Positions 37,355-47,736 of a stretch of DNA of 64,000 nucleotides are shown one piece after another. The notes under the pieces were generated by a model. That model saw nothing but the letters and a program-made list of their open reading frames with translations. It searched no databases and was not told the DNA's origin. How positions within the stretch are numbered: the stretch's first letter is position 1; each line of letters begins with the position of its first letter. The position numbers and the translations under genes were made by a program. Source of the DNA: Scalesia atractyloides (taxonomy: Eukaryota > Streptophyta > Magnoliopsida > Asterales > Asteraceae); assembly GCA_947069175.1 (NCBI GenBank), contig CAMTDV010000013.1:28337857-28401856 (forward strand), in the 5' to 3' direction.

Positions 37355-37415
37355 TAGCCAGGTCTCCCACATAAGCACACGCACAAAACACCACTGAACC
37401 ACACACACTAGTTGT
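37355..37415 (-). repeat. tRNA-like module a in 5' LTR of C (B-box deleted)
   Basis: Read on the minus strand it has the A-box-like TGGTTCAGTGGT. Compared with the 3' LTR copy (45155-45230) it lacks about 13 bases that contain the B-box-like GGGTTCGAGACC. The deletion lies between two GGGTCTC repeats. Confidence 0.75.
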
Positions 37416-38004
37416 GTAATTCAAGAAACAAATATAACTTAAATGAAACTGGCGTGTCACCAGTTTGAACCAAGACTGTAACCGCCAAATCTAAATCATG
37501 AGGCAAAATACGTTTTGAGCTGAGATTGATCGAAGTTTAATGTTGTTGAATACTCAAAATATAACCGAAATCAGTTTCAATCATCTCGAAAACTGTCGGA
37601 AATCATTGTAATTTATAACCCATAATTTGGGTTTTGAGACCGAATTATTGTGTTAAATTGTTCACGCTATAAATATCGACATATCACACCTCATATGAAC
37701 TCACAATACCTCTCATTATTCTCTCAAACCCATGGATAAATTCTGTTCAAATTGGTCACCGGAAAAACTTCTGTCTCGCCGGAATCACCGGAATCGACTG
37801 TTGGAAAAACGGAGCGTTGTTTCTAGTTGGTATAATTCCCTAAACCCTTTTTATATCTTCTATATAATGTGTTTCAAATTCCAATCAATCACCCAGCATT
37901 TGCGATAAACAGAATTAGTCGGAATTGAATTCTGGGTTAACCTATCTATGAAGAAGATGAAGGATATTGAGTGTTTAATTATAATTAAAAAGGAGTTTTT
38001 AAAC

Positions 38005-38415
38005 GGGTTAGACACACCGTCCAGTGGTGGACTGAGTGGAGTTTTAAATCAAAGGTATCAGGTTCGAGTTCAGATACGGTCCGACTTTCTCGCATTAAAC
38101 CCAAATTTTTTTGATGTATATATATCATGAAACTGTAAGCGTATAAGGGAAATAAAATCTGATTACAACCGGGTTAGTCACCCAGCCCAGTTGGTATGGC
38201 TGGGTGCACCGGTTCAAATCTTGGGCGTGACAGCGGCTGTATATATTTTAAATAAAATTAAAAAAACCTTTTTAAATTAAAATACTTTCAGACAACTTAA
38301 CTAATGTATAAATATAATTAAATTAGAGATTATTTCGGTTTAGACACGTAGCTCAGTTGGTAGAGTTGCGTGCACGTATACGGGAGGTCACGAGTTCGAA
38401 CCTCACACACGCTGC
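38005..38415 (+). repeat. Three tRNA-like modules (b, c, d) in 5' LTR of C
   Basis: Modules start at 38005, 38171 and 38338 (spacing 166 and 167 bp) and each opens with a GGTTAGACAC-like motif. b: loop AGTGGT, B-box-like GGTTCGAGTTC. c: CACCCAGCCC-AGTTGGTA-TGGCTGGGTG, B-box-like GGTTCAAATCT. d: CACGTAGCTC-AGTTGGTA-GAGTTGCGTG, B-box-like AGTTCGAACCT. AT-rich linkers of about 90 bp separate them. Not true tRNA genes: no cloverleaf acceptor stem is seen. Confidence 0.85.
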
Positions 38416-39415
38416 CAATAATCGCCCAAAGAACCGGTCAGACCGGTCAGATCTGACAAGGCTCCAATTTTTTTTATTTATTATTTATTTATTTTGTTTA
38501 TTTATTTCTTATCTTTACTTTAATATTTTAATCATTTACAAACAAGATTTCTTAGAATTAAAAACTCCATTAAATACCCCAAAAATAACCTAAAAATCAC
38601 AAAAAGTATTAAATCAAAATATTAACTTTTATTTATTTATCGAATTATTGCGTTATTATTTAGGTTAGTTTCCTTTGCCGGTTAAATCCTAAACCCGTGC
38701 GCATTCATCATCAATCCAAGGAAACACATGAGTGAATCCTTACAAAATCCTCTTTTTATTCGTGTTTTGGGATGTATCATGTGTCGTTATGTATTTTATT
38801 TATACAAATACATGTGCTATTACCATTATGTGATCTAATGTGTATATTTGTTTGTTGTGGTTATGTGTGATTACATTTTACCATTTCAGTGCAATCATTC
38901 ATTTAAGGCCCATCAGTTCCTCATGTGATACGAGTTGAGCATCAGGTGCCTCATTAGATCGGCTGCGTTTGATTGAGCCTTGATCTCAAGTTCATCATGC
39001 ATCATGTTCATATGTTCATTGTTGATATTATGTGGTTTGTGATTTAATTACATATACATAAGTTCATATATGGTCCATGCACATTTTTTTATTGAAACAA
39101 CCAATATAATAAACTGTTTAATTGTTAAATTTAGATTCACTCACCAACTTTTGTTGACCCAAACTCTTGTTTTACATATGATACAGGTGGACAGACTGAG
39201 GATAGGAACACATAGGATTGGCCTTAGAAGATGAATAGAATATATCATGTTTAGAACAATGTTTTCTTGTGCTTGTATGTTTCTTTGTGTTTGGATATTT
39301 GTTCTTAAATTTCAAATTAATAAATATGAAACTTAATTTTAGTAAATGTCATGAGCTTTGATGATAATCCAATTATGCCCCGACTTCTATTTCCACTGCG
39401 GGTCAAGGTGTGACA

Positions 39416-40256
39416 GATTGGTATTAGTGCTTTTGACTATAGGGATATATGATAGGTTATTAGACCCTTAGAGCCTATACTATAGCTGTTTAGATTTTAA
39501 TTATTTATGTGTTACATGCAAAACCCATGATGTTTATTTGTTTCATGTTTATTTCACACACAAATGCATGCAAGCACTTTCACTATTACATGTTAATGTG
39601 TGATGTTCATTATGGTCTATATATTATTAACATATCATGCCTACGCAAGCACAGACATCACCGTTTCACAATTTTCATGATTTCTTTCTCAAAAGATTTT
39701 GTAATGTATTCATGTTTTCAATCTCATCAAAGTAAGTTCAACGACGGGCATGTAGTAACTGGAAGGGTACGAGTACCGGTAGTCGCGACGTCCTGTCTAG
39801 GATTGGCATTCGTATAAATCCAATATAATGGACCAGTTTGCCTACCTGGGGACTGACGATGAGAGTACGAAGGACCTATTAGGCCAAAGCATGCCACACC
39901 AAACGTCGTGTGAACTAATCCTACTTTGAGTTGTCATTGTGTCTACACCTGGACACCCTCTGACCTTATACCTTGCAATCATGTTTTACGATTTTCATTC
40001 GGGTGATGAAAGCATTAACATGCCAACACCAATATGAACCCTACAAAGCTCAGTAGTCATGGGGGCCTACATGACTACCTAGGCCGAAGTATGGGGACAT
40101 TTGGGGCCCAAAACATGAGCAAAGCCCAAGACATCCTATGAATATAGTGAATTTATTTTCTCAATTATATTTGTGAATGTTGTTTTTCTTTTCTTTTTAC
40201 GATACATGACACCTAGAAACTATCAATTCATAATTTCCTTACGTGTTTCCTGTAGA
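39416..40256 (+). other. Leader of Gypsy C
   Basis: The primer-binding site is recognisable but mutated (TTGGTATTAGTGC instead of TTGGTATCAGAGC). The rest is noncoding up to the gag ATG at 40257. Nothing else identified. Confidence 0.75.
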
Positions 40257-41600
40257 TGTCTGCTAGACACTCTCGAGGTGGTAAAAGGTCAGGAAGATCT
40301 AGCGAGCGCATGGCCATTCAAATCGCTCAACAAATGGCTGTCGTACTTCCTGACATCGCCGTACAAGTTCAACAAGCTCTTGCCGCCAATCTCATCAACC
40401 CCACTAATCAAGAAGGACAAAATGTCGCCAACCCTCCTCCCAACACCTACAAGCATTTCAAATCCTGCGATCCTCCAAAATACGAGGGGACTGAAGGTGT
40501 CACCGCTCTCCTCCGTTCCTTAAGGAGATGGAAGCACTTTTCTCACCTGCGATTGTCCCGATGATCAAAAGGTGTGATATGCTACTGGTCATATATACGG
40601 GGTAGCACTTACATGGTGGAACACAGAGAAGGGCAAGCGGGGTGCTGAAGCTGCTATGGCCTTAACTTAGGAAGAGTTGAGGGAACTCATGACAAGACGC
40701 TTCTGTCCAAGAATCGAGATCAAGAAATTGGAAGATGACTTATACTCTTTGAAACAAAAGGAGGGAGACCACACAACATACAAAAAGAGATTCCATGAGT
40801 TGAATCAGATGGTCCCCAACTTGTTCACTCCGCTCTATCGTCTAATTGAGCATTATATTCGAGGTCTTCCCTCTAAAATTCAAGATTCTGTGTTAAGTAC
40901 TACACCTGCAACCCTTGAAGCTGTAATGGAGCTAGCCACTGAGCTCACAGAAAATCGCATCCGAAATGGCGATTTTAAAGATGAGAAGAAGAAAGAAAAG
41001 ACATATGCTGAAACCTCAACCCCGACTCAAACAGGTTCGTCTTCAAAGTTTGCTGGTAAAAGAAAACGCAATGGGAAGAATTTCATCGTTACCCAAACCA
41101 ATTCCCCTATCACTGCTGCCCCAATCACACAAGTCACTCCTCCTGCTGCTCCATTCAAGAAACCATACACTGGTCCCCATCCAAAATGCAACCGATGCCA
41201 ATATCACCACCCTCCTGAGAACCCATGTAAATATTGCACAAGTTGTGGCCGTGCAGGTCATACAATTCAAACCTGTCGCATCCTCCAAATGCCAAACCGC
41301 AATCAGCCTCAAGCTCAAACCAACAACCAAGTGGTAGGCCAAGCCCAACACCAACAACCTTTACTCTTACCACCTACTCAACCCTACTACCAAACCAACT
41401 ATCCCATGATGCAACCAATTAGAGCATGTTTCAATTGTGGTGATCCAACCCATTTTCAAAACACTTGCCCACTCTTGGTGAACATCATAAATGCCCAAGC
41501 CCAAGCCAATCCGGTGAATCAAGCCAACCAAGCAAATCAACCTGCAAGAGGAAGAGCATTCAACATTAATGCCAATCAAGCAAAGGCTGATAATAATGTG
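40257..41600 (+). pseudogene. Gypsy C gag
   Basis: ATG at 40257 (MSARHSRGGKRSGRSSERMA) opens a basic N-terminus, followed by a capsid-like region with YKHFKSCDPPKYEGTEG, then after frame breaks (40560-40675) a retrotransposon gag domain (ELMTRRFCPRIEIKKLEDDL, HYIRGLPSKIQ). Zinc-binding part: CNRCQYHH...CTSCGRAGHTIQTC (about 41188-41275) and a classical CCHC knuckle CFNCGDPTHFQNTCP (41427-41471). Gag packages the element RNA. It is frameshifted in the first third, so not translatable as one protein. Confidence 0.88.
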
Positions 41601-42125
41601 GTCAACGGTACGTTTCCTATTAACGGTACTTATGCATCAACTCTATTTGACACTGGTGTGGAAAAGAGTTTCGTGTCCTTAGAGTTCGAATCTATTCTTG
41701 ATTTACCTCGCGTTAGTTTAGCCAAATCGTTCACGGTGGAAGTCGCTGATGGTGAACCTATTACGTTAGACTTGATTATTCGTGATTGTACTCTTACTCT
41801 CAATGATCATTACTTTCCAATTGATCTCATCCCCATGAAGTTGGGTAGTCTCGACGTCATTATTGGAATGCACTGGCTTAGCCAGCATCACGCGGAAGTT
41901 GTTTGTTATGAGAAGTTTATTCGAATTCCCCTCGTTGACGGTCAAACTTTACGTATCTTTGGTGAAACTCCTTCCAAAGGGCTCAAATTGATGCCATGCC
42001 TCCAAGCTCAAAGATACCTTCGCAAAGACTATATCGCATTTCTAGCTCACATCGTCAAGAAGGAGGGCAAGGAAAAGAAGCTCGAAGACATTCCAATCGT
42101 TAAAGAATTTCCTCAAGTTTTTCCC
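41601..42125 (+). pseudogene. Gypsy C protease
   Basis: In frame with distal gag. The aspartic-protease site reads LFDTGVEKSFVS (about 41642-41677), where relatives such as B have LFDTGADKSFVS; the Ala-to-Val and Asp-to-Glu changes follow the catalytic DTG. The second half has LDVIIGMHWLSQHHA, the usual 'DVILGMDWL' region with Asp changed to His. Linker to reverse transcriptase follows (DIPIVKEFPQVFPDDVSGLP). Confidence 0.85.
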
Positions 42126-43488
42126 GATGATGTTTCAGGACTTCCTCCTGTGCGAGAAGTCGAATTCCGAATCGTTTCTTGTACCTGGTGCTACACCAAT
42201 TGCAAAATCTCCATATCGGCTAGCCCCATCCGAGATGCAAGAGTTAGCTAGTCAGCTGCAAGAGTTGACTGACAAGGGATTTATACGTCCTAGCTCATCA
42301 CCTTGGGGTGCGCCGGTTCTTTTCGTAAAGAAGAAAGATGGAACCTTCCGTATAGGTATCGATTATAGAGAGCTCAACAAGCTGACATCAAGAATCGCTA
42401 TCCATTACCTCGTATCGATGATCTTCTAGATCAACTTCAAGGTGCCACCTGTTTTTCAAAAATCAATCTTCGTTCTGGTTATCATCAACTTAGAGTGCGT
42501 GAAGAAGATATTCCAAAGACTGTTTTTCAAACTCGTTATGGCCACTATGAATTCATGGTTATGCCTTTTGGTTTGACCAATGCTCGTGCTGTTTTCATGG
42601 ATTTGATTAATAGAGTATGTAAACCCTATCTCGATCGTTTCGTCATAGTCTTCATTAATGATATTCTTATCTATTCTTAGACCAAATCCGATCATGAGCG
42701 ACATCTTCGACTTACCTAACACTTTAGTGGACCGAAAAGCTTTATGCTAAGTTCTCGAAATGTGAGTTCTGGTTAAAAGAGGTACAATTTCTTGGTCATG
42801 TTGTTAATGACAAAGGGATCCATGTCGACCCTGCAAAGATCAAAGCGGTACAAGAATGGCAAGCGCCACGCACTCCTACCGAAGTTAGATCATTTCTTGG
42901 TCTAGTTGGATATTATCGACGTTTCATCGCAAATTTTTCTCGTATCGCCGTTCCACTCACAGCCTTGACTCACAAGGGCAAACTCTTTATTTGGGGGCCC
43001 AAACAAGAAGAGGCTTTCCAAACTTTGAAACAAAAACTTTGTGATGCACCTATCCTTACACTACCTGATGGCTGTGAATACTTTGTGGTTTATTGTGACG
43101 CGTCAGGGCAAGGTTTAGGTTTCGTTCTAATGCAAAGAGGAAAGGTGATAGCCTATGCCTCAAGGCAACTCAAAGTGCATGAAAAGAACTATACCACCAA
43201 CGACCTAGAACTTGGAGCAGTCGTGTTCGCTCTAAAGATATGGAGACACTATCTCTACGGTACCAAGTGTGAAATTTACACTGACCATAAGAGCCTTCAA
43301 CATATCTTCAATCAAAAAGAGTTGAATATGAGGCAAAGACGTTGGGTCAAACTCTTAAATGATTACGATTGTGAAATTCGATATCATCATGGCAAAGCTA
43401 ATGTTGTGGTTGATGCTCTTAGTCGAAAAGAGTATGCGAACTCCATCCATCTTTTGTGTTCTCAAATTGTGACCGATCTTCAAAACTA
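42126..43488 (+). pseudogene. Gypsy C reverse transcriptase and RNase H
   Basis: Reverse transcriptase blocks: PYRLAPSEMQELASQL, LFVKKKDGTFRIGIDYRELN, LRSGYHQLRVREEDIPKTVF, MPFGLTNARAVFMDL. The catalytic box reads FINDILIYS (about 42651-42677) where B has FIDDILIYS, so one catalytic Asp is Asn. RNase H (42965-43489) is open and complete-looking: VVYCDASGQGLG, KNYTTNDLELGAVVFALK, TDHKSLQHIF. Frame breaks near 42180, 42390, 42680 and before 42965. Confidence 0.9.
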
Positions 43489-44898
43489 AATTAGAGCAGC
43501 TCAACATATTTCCATCATGGGAAATGATGTGCGAGATGAATTGTCTTGTGGAGCTGAAACCACACTAGAATCCAAGTCGGATGGTATTCTCTGTTACTTA
43601 AATCATATTTGGGTACATGATCGTGACGATCTTCGTGCTTTTCTCATGAACGAGGCTCACAAAACACGATACTCTATACATCCAGGGGCGATAAGATGTA
43701 TCAAGACCTACGATACTCCTACTGGTGGACTGGCATAAAGAAAGATATCGTCATTTTTGTTTCCAAGTGCCTCACGTGTTCTAAGGTTAAAGCTGAACAT
43801 CAACGACCTTAAGGGTTACTCGTCCAACCTGAAATACCTGTTTGGAAGTGGGAAAACATAACCATGGACTTCATTACCGGGTTACCTCGCACCTCCAATG
43901 GGTATGACACCATTTGGGTTATCATTGATCGTCTCACTAAATCAGCTCATTTCATCCCAATCCGTGAAGACTACAAGAACGAGAAGTTAGCTCGTATCTA
44001 TATTAATGAAATTGTAAGCCATCATGGTGTGCCCTTAAGTATCATTTCAGATCAAGACGACCGTTTTACTTCACGAACGTGGCGAGCCGTACAATCCGCT
44101 TTGGGTACACGATTAGATCTCAGCACTGCTTTCACCCTCAAACTGATGGTCAATCTGAGCGCACTATACAGACCCTTGAAGACATGTTGCGAGCATGTGT
44201 CATAGACTTCAAGGGTAATTGGGACACTCAACTACCGTTAGTTGAATTTTCGTACAACAATAGCTATCATTCAAGCATTGGTATGGCTCCTTTTGAAGCT
44301 TTATATGGTCGTAAGTGCCGATCTCCTGTATGTTGGCATGAGATTGGTGAAGCGCAAATCACTGGACCGAAATTGATCCAAGAAACGACTGAAAAAATCA
44401 TTCAGATCCGCAATAATCTTCTAGCAGCTCGAAGTCGTCACCGTGGAAGGGAATGGTTCGTTTTGTGTGTGATCAAGTACTCTTGAAAGTATCACCGTGG
44501 AAGGGAATGGTTCGTTTTGGTCAAAAAGGCAAGTTAGCACCACGCTATGTGGGACCATTCAAGATACTCGAAAGAGTTGGTTCTGTGGCATACAAGCTTG
44601 ACTTACCAGAAGAACTCAACAGAATTCATCCCACATTCCACATATCAAACTTGAAAAAGTGTCTCGGGATGAAAACCTGCATATTCCTTTAGAAGATATT
44701 CAAATCGACGAATCAATGCATTTTGTTGAAAGACCTGTAAAAATCATGGACTTTGGTGAAAAGCGTTTGAGACGAAGTCGTATTCCAATAGTCAGAGTGT
44801 GTTGGGAGTCAAAACGAGTACCTGAGTTTACTTGGGAATGCGAAGACTCAATGTGCGAAAAATACCCGCATCTTTTTCCAGTTACTACTTCTACTTAA
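43489..44898 (+). pseudogene. Gypsy C integrase with chromodomain
   Basis: The zinc-binding domain reads FLMNEAHKTRYSIHPG and, after a frame change, CLTCSKVKAEHQRP. The catalytic core has MDFITGLPRT, IIDRLTKSAHFIPI and ISDQDDRFTS; distal core text is SYNNSYHSSIGMAPFEALYG. The C-terminal part contains KYVGPFKIL-type and LNRIHPTFHISNLKKCL. The chromodomain (about 44725-44880) reads RRSRIPIVRVCWESKR and EFTWECEDSMCEKYPHLFP; in chromoviruses it guides integration to chromatin. A 27-bp direct duplication (44438-44464 and 44492-44518) disrupts the region before the C-terminal part. Confidence 0.9.
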
Positions 44899-45154
44899 AT
44901 TTCGGGACGAAATTTCTAAAAGTAGGGGATACTATAACATTCATGTAAAACGGGTTTCAAAACCCGCTTTGTTTAATAATCAAGTATTCATGTAAAAGTT
45001 CGTTGCGTATTTATTAGTGTTAGTTATTATAACATTCATAATTAATAAATGGCACGTAATTAAAATAATAACCAATAAATAATAATAATAATAAGTAAAT
45101 TAATATAAACCTTAATAATAAAATAAAACAAAAAAATAAAAAAAATTCAAAGGG

Positions 45155-45230
45155 AGTAGCAGGGTCTCGAACCCGGGTCTCCCACATAAGCACACGCACA
45201 AAACACCACTGAACCACACACACTAGTTGT
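45155..45230 (-). repeat. tRNA-like module a in 3' LTR of C (antisense)
   Basis: On the minus strand: A-box-like TGGTTCAGTGGT, then about 35 bp, then B-box-like GGGTTCGAGACC inside a possible T-arm (GACCCGGGTTCGAGACCC). Unlike modules b-d it faces against LTR transcription and lacks the long perfect stem. Confidence 0.75.
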
Positions 45231-45819
45231 GTAATTCAAGAAACAAGTAAAACTTAAACGATACTCGCGTGTCACCTGTTTGAACCAAGACTGTAACCGC
45301 CAAATCTAAATCATGAGGTAAAATACATTTTGAGCTGAGATTGATCGAAGTTAAATGTTGTTGAATACTCAAAATATAACCGAAATCAGTTTCAATCATC
45401 TCGAAAACTGTCGCAAATCATTGTAAATTTATAACCCGTAATTTGGGTTTTGAATCCGAATTATTGTGTTAAATTTTTCACGCTATAAATATCGACATAT
45501 CACACGTCAGATGAACTCGCAATACCTCTCATATTCTCTCAAACCCTCGGATAAATTCTGTTCAAATTGGTCACCGGAAAAACTTATGTCTCGCCGGAAT
45601 CACCGGAATTCACCGTCAGAAAAACGGAGCGTTGTTTCTAGTTGGTATAATTCCCTAAACCCTTTTTATATCTTCTATTTAATGTGTTTCAAATTCCAAT
45701 CAGTCACCCAGCATCTGCGATAAACAGAATTAGTCGGAATTGAATTCTGGGTTAACCTGTCTATGAAGAAGATGAAGCATATTGAGTGTTTAATTATAAT
45801 TAAAACCGAGTTTTTAAAC

Positions 45820-45899
45820 GGGTTAGACACACCATCCAGTGGTGGACTGTGTGCAGTTTTAAATCAAAGGTATCAGGTTCGAGTTCAGATACGGTCCGA
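45820..45899 (+). repeat. tRNA-like module b in 3' LTR of C
   Basis: Opens GGGTTAGACAC; stem-loop CACACCATCC-AGTGGT-GGACTGTGTG (two mismatches here; perfect in the F copy); B-box-like GGTTCGAGTTC. Confidence 0.8.
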
Positions 45900-45985
45900 C
45901 TTTCTCGCATTAAATCCAAAATTTTTTTATGTATATATATCATGAAACAGTAAGCGTATAAGGGAAATAAAATCTGATTACAACC

Positions 45986-46054
45986 GGGTTAGTCACCCAG
46001 CCCAGTTGGTAGGGCTGGGTGCAGCAGTTCGAATCTTGGGCGTGACAGCGGCTG
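45986..46054 (+). repeat. tRNA-like module c in 3' LTR of C
   Basis: Opens GGGTTAGTCAC; perfect 10-bp stem CACCCAGCCC / GGGCTGGGTG with loop AGTTGGTA; B-box-like AGTTCGAATCT. Starts 166 bp after module b. Confidence 0.85.
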
Positions 46055-46151
46055 TTTATGTTTTAAATGAAATAAAAAACCTTTTTAAATTAAAATAATT
46101 TCAGACAACTTAACTAATGTATAAATATAATTAAATTAGAGATTATTTCGT

Positions 46152-46229
46152 GTTAGACACGTAGCTCAGTTGGTAGAGTTACGTGCACGTATACGGGAGG
46201 TCACGAGTTCGAACCTCACACACGCTGCC
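46152..46229 (+). repeat. tRNA-like module d in 3' LTR of C
   Basis: Opens GTTAGACAC; A-box TAGCTCAGTTGG matches the Pol III consensus; 10-bp stem CACGTAGCTC / GAGTTACGTG (one G-T pair) with loop AGTTGGTA; B-box-like AGTTCGAACCT about 44 bp further. Starts 166 bp after module c. Confidence 0.88.
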
Positions 46230-47231
46230 AATAATCGCCCAAAGAACCGGTCAGGTCTGACAAGGCCCCATTTTTTTATTTTTTTATTTATTATTTATTT
46301 ATTTTGTTTATTTATTTATTATCTTTACTTTAATATTTTAATCATTTACAAACAAGATTTCTTAGAATTAAAAACTCCATTAAATACCCCAAAAATAACC
46401 TAAAAATCTAACAAAAAGTATTAAATCAAAATATTAACTTTTATTTTTTTATCGAATTATTGCGTTATTATTTAGGTTAGTTTCCTTTGCCGGTTAAATC
46501 CTAAACACGTTCGCATTCAACATCAATCCAAGGAAACACATGAGTGAATCCTTACAAAACCCCTTTTTATTCACGTTTTGGGGTGTATCATGTGTCGTTA
46601 TTTATTTTATTTATACAAATACATGTGCTATTACCATTATGTGATCTAATGTGTGTATTTGTTTGTTGTGGTTATGTGTGATTACATTTTATCATTTCAG
46701 TGCAATCATTCATTTAAGGCCCATCAGTTTCTCGTGGGATACGAGTTGAGCACCAGGTGCCTCATTAGATCGGCTGCGTTTGATTGAGCCTTGATCTCAA
46801 GTTCATCATGCATCATGTTCATATGTTCATTGTTGATATTATGTGGTTTGTGATTTAATTACATATACATAAGTTCATATATGGTCCATGCACATTTTTT
46901 TATTGAAACAACCAATATAATAAACTGTTTAATTGTTAAATTTAGATTCACGCACCAACTTTTGTTGACCCAAACTTTTGTTTTACATATGATACAGGTG
47001 GACAGGCTGAGGAGAGGAACACATAGGATTGGCCTTAGAAGATGAATAAAATATATCATGTTTAGAACAATGTTTTCCTGTGCTTGTATGTTTCTTTGTG
47101 TTTGGATATTTGTTCTTAAATTTCAAATTAATAAATATGAAACTTAATTTTAGTAAATGTCATGAGCTTTGATGATAACCCAATTATGCCCCGACTTCTA
47201 TTTCCGCTGCGGGTCAGGGTGTGACATTAGG

Positions 47232-47736
47232 GGTGAAACCCGCACCTTGTCAACTAGTCCCACTCCTCGATTTCGATCTCGCCAAAGTTTTGATCTTACG
47301 ATCAAATTAGAGACGTGTAGTAACTCGAAGGGTAAAATGCCGTTAATTGCTTCCCGACAAGAGCATTTTATCTATAGGCCAAAGCACGTTTCTCTAATTT
47401 GAAAGGATCTTCGATTCACTTTGGAATAGTCAATGTTTCTCAACCTGAAACACTCCAATGTTTTACTAAGCCAATCTTTTATGTGATCTCAATTTCTATG
47501 TGTTTTTAATACTTGTTACCACGTTCATTTCGAACCCGATGTACAATTCGCACGTTTTCCCGCAACCAAAAACAATAATAAATTTCGCAAACCAACTAAA
47601 TTTATACTCCTTACGCAATCATACATGTCTATACTTGTTAAGCTAATGTCATACGTGTTACTTACATGCCCAACATGACTTCTATAATCACACTACGATC
47701 AAGTCTCATCCTTTCCTCTATTTTTCGACCACCTAG
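47232..47736 (+). other. Leader of Gypsy B, right part
   Basis: Continuation of the B leader after element C. Noncoding up to the gag ATG at 47737. Confidence 0.8.

Larger units (their letters stand above)
23892..39415 (+). repeat. 5' LTR of Gypsy C, split by Copia D
   Basis: LTR sequence is 23892-24002 and 37242-39415. The first piece starts TGTAACATTCATGTAAAA; the second resumes the same alignment to the 3' LTR (TAACTAATATATGG versus TAATTAATAAATGG) and ends GTGTGACA at 39415. TATA-like GCTATAAATATCG is near 37669. It aligns closely with 44933-47226 throughout. Four tRNA-like modules lie at 37355-37415 (antisense), 38005-38085, 38171-38239 and 38338-38415. Confidence 0.9.
23892..47226 (+). 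mobile_element. Element C: Ty3/Gypsy chromovirus (Tekay-like) with tRNA-like arrays in its LTRs
   Basis: Flanked by the perfect target duplication TTAGG (23887-23891 and 47227-47231). 5' LTR 23892-24002 plus 37242-39415 (split by Copia D), primer-binding site TTGGTATTAGTGC (mutated) at about 39419, gag to chromodomain 40257-44898, polypurine tract AAAAGTAGGGGA at 44919-44930, 3' LTR 44933-47226. Without D it is about 10.1 kb. The coding part is broken by frameshifts and stops. Its LTRs of nearly 2.3 kb each hold four tRNA-like modules. Confidence 0.92.
44933..47226 (+). repeat. 3' LTR of Gypsy C
   Basis: 2294 bp, TATAACATTCATG...GTGTGACA, after polypurine tract AAAAGTAGGGGA. The first two bases differ from the 5' LTR (TGTAAC). 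TATA-like GCTATAAATATCG near 45482. Downstream half contains a CCCATCAGTTTCTC...GCACCAGGTGCCTCA block also found, and locally amplified, in both LTRs of F. Confidence 0.93.

Noticed and set aside
37200..37460. Hydrophobic minus-strand open frame (possible membrane protein)
   Set aside because: Arises from AT-rich repeats in the C LTR; the same artefact appears at 45020-45223 in the other LTR.
38338..38415. Possible functional tRNA gene (TAGCTCAGTTGGTAGAG and GTTCGAA)
   Set aside because: No 7-bp acceptor stem or normal anticodon arm; repeated at fixed spacing inside LTRs, so treated as a tRNA-like module.
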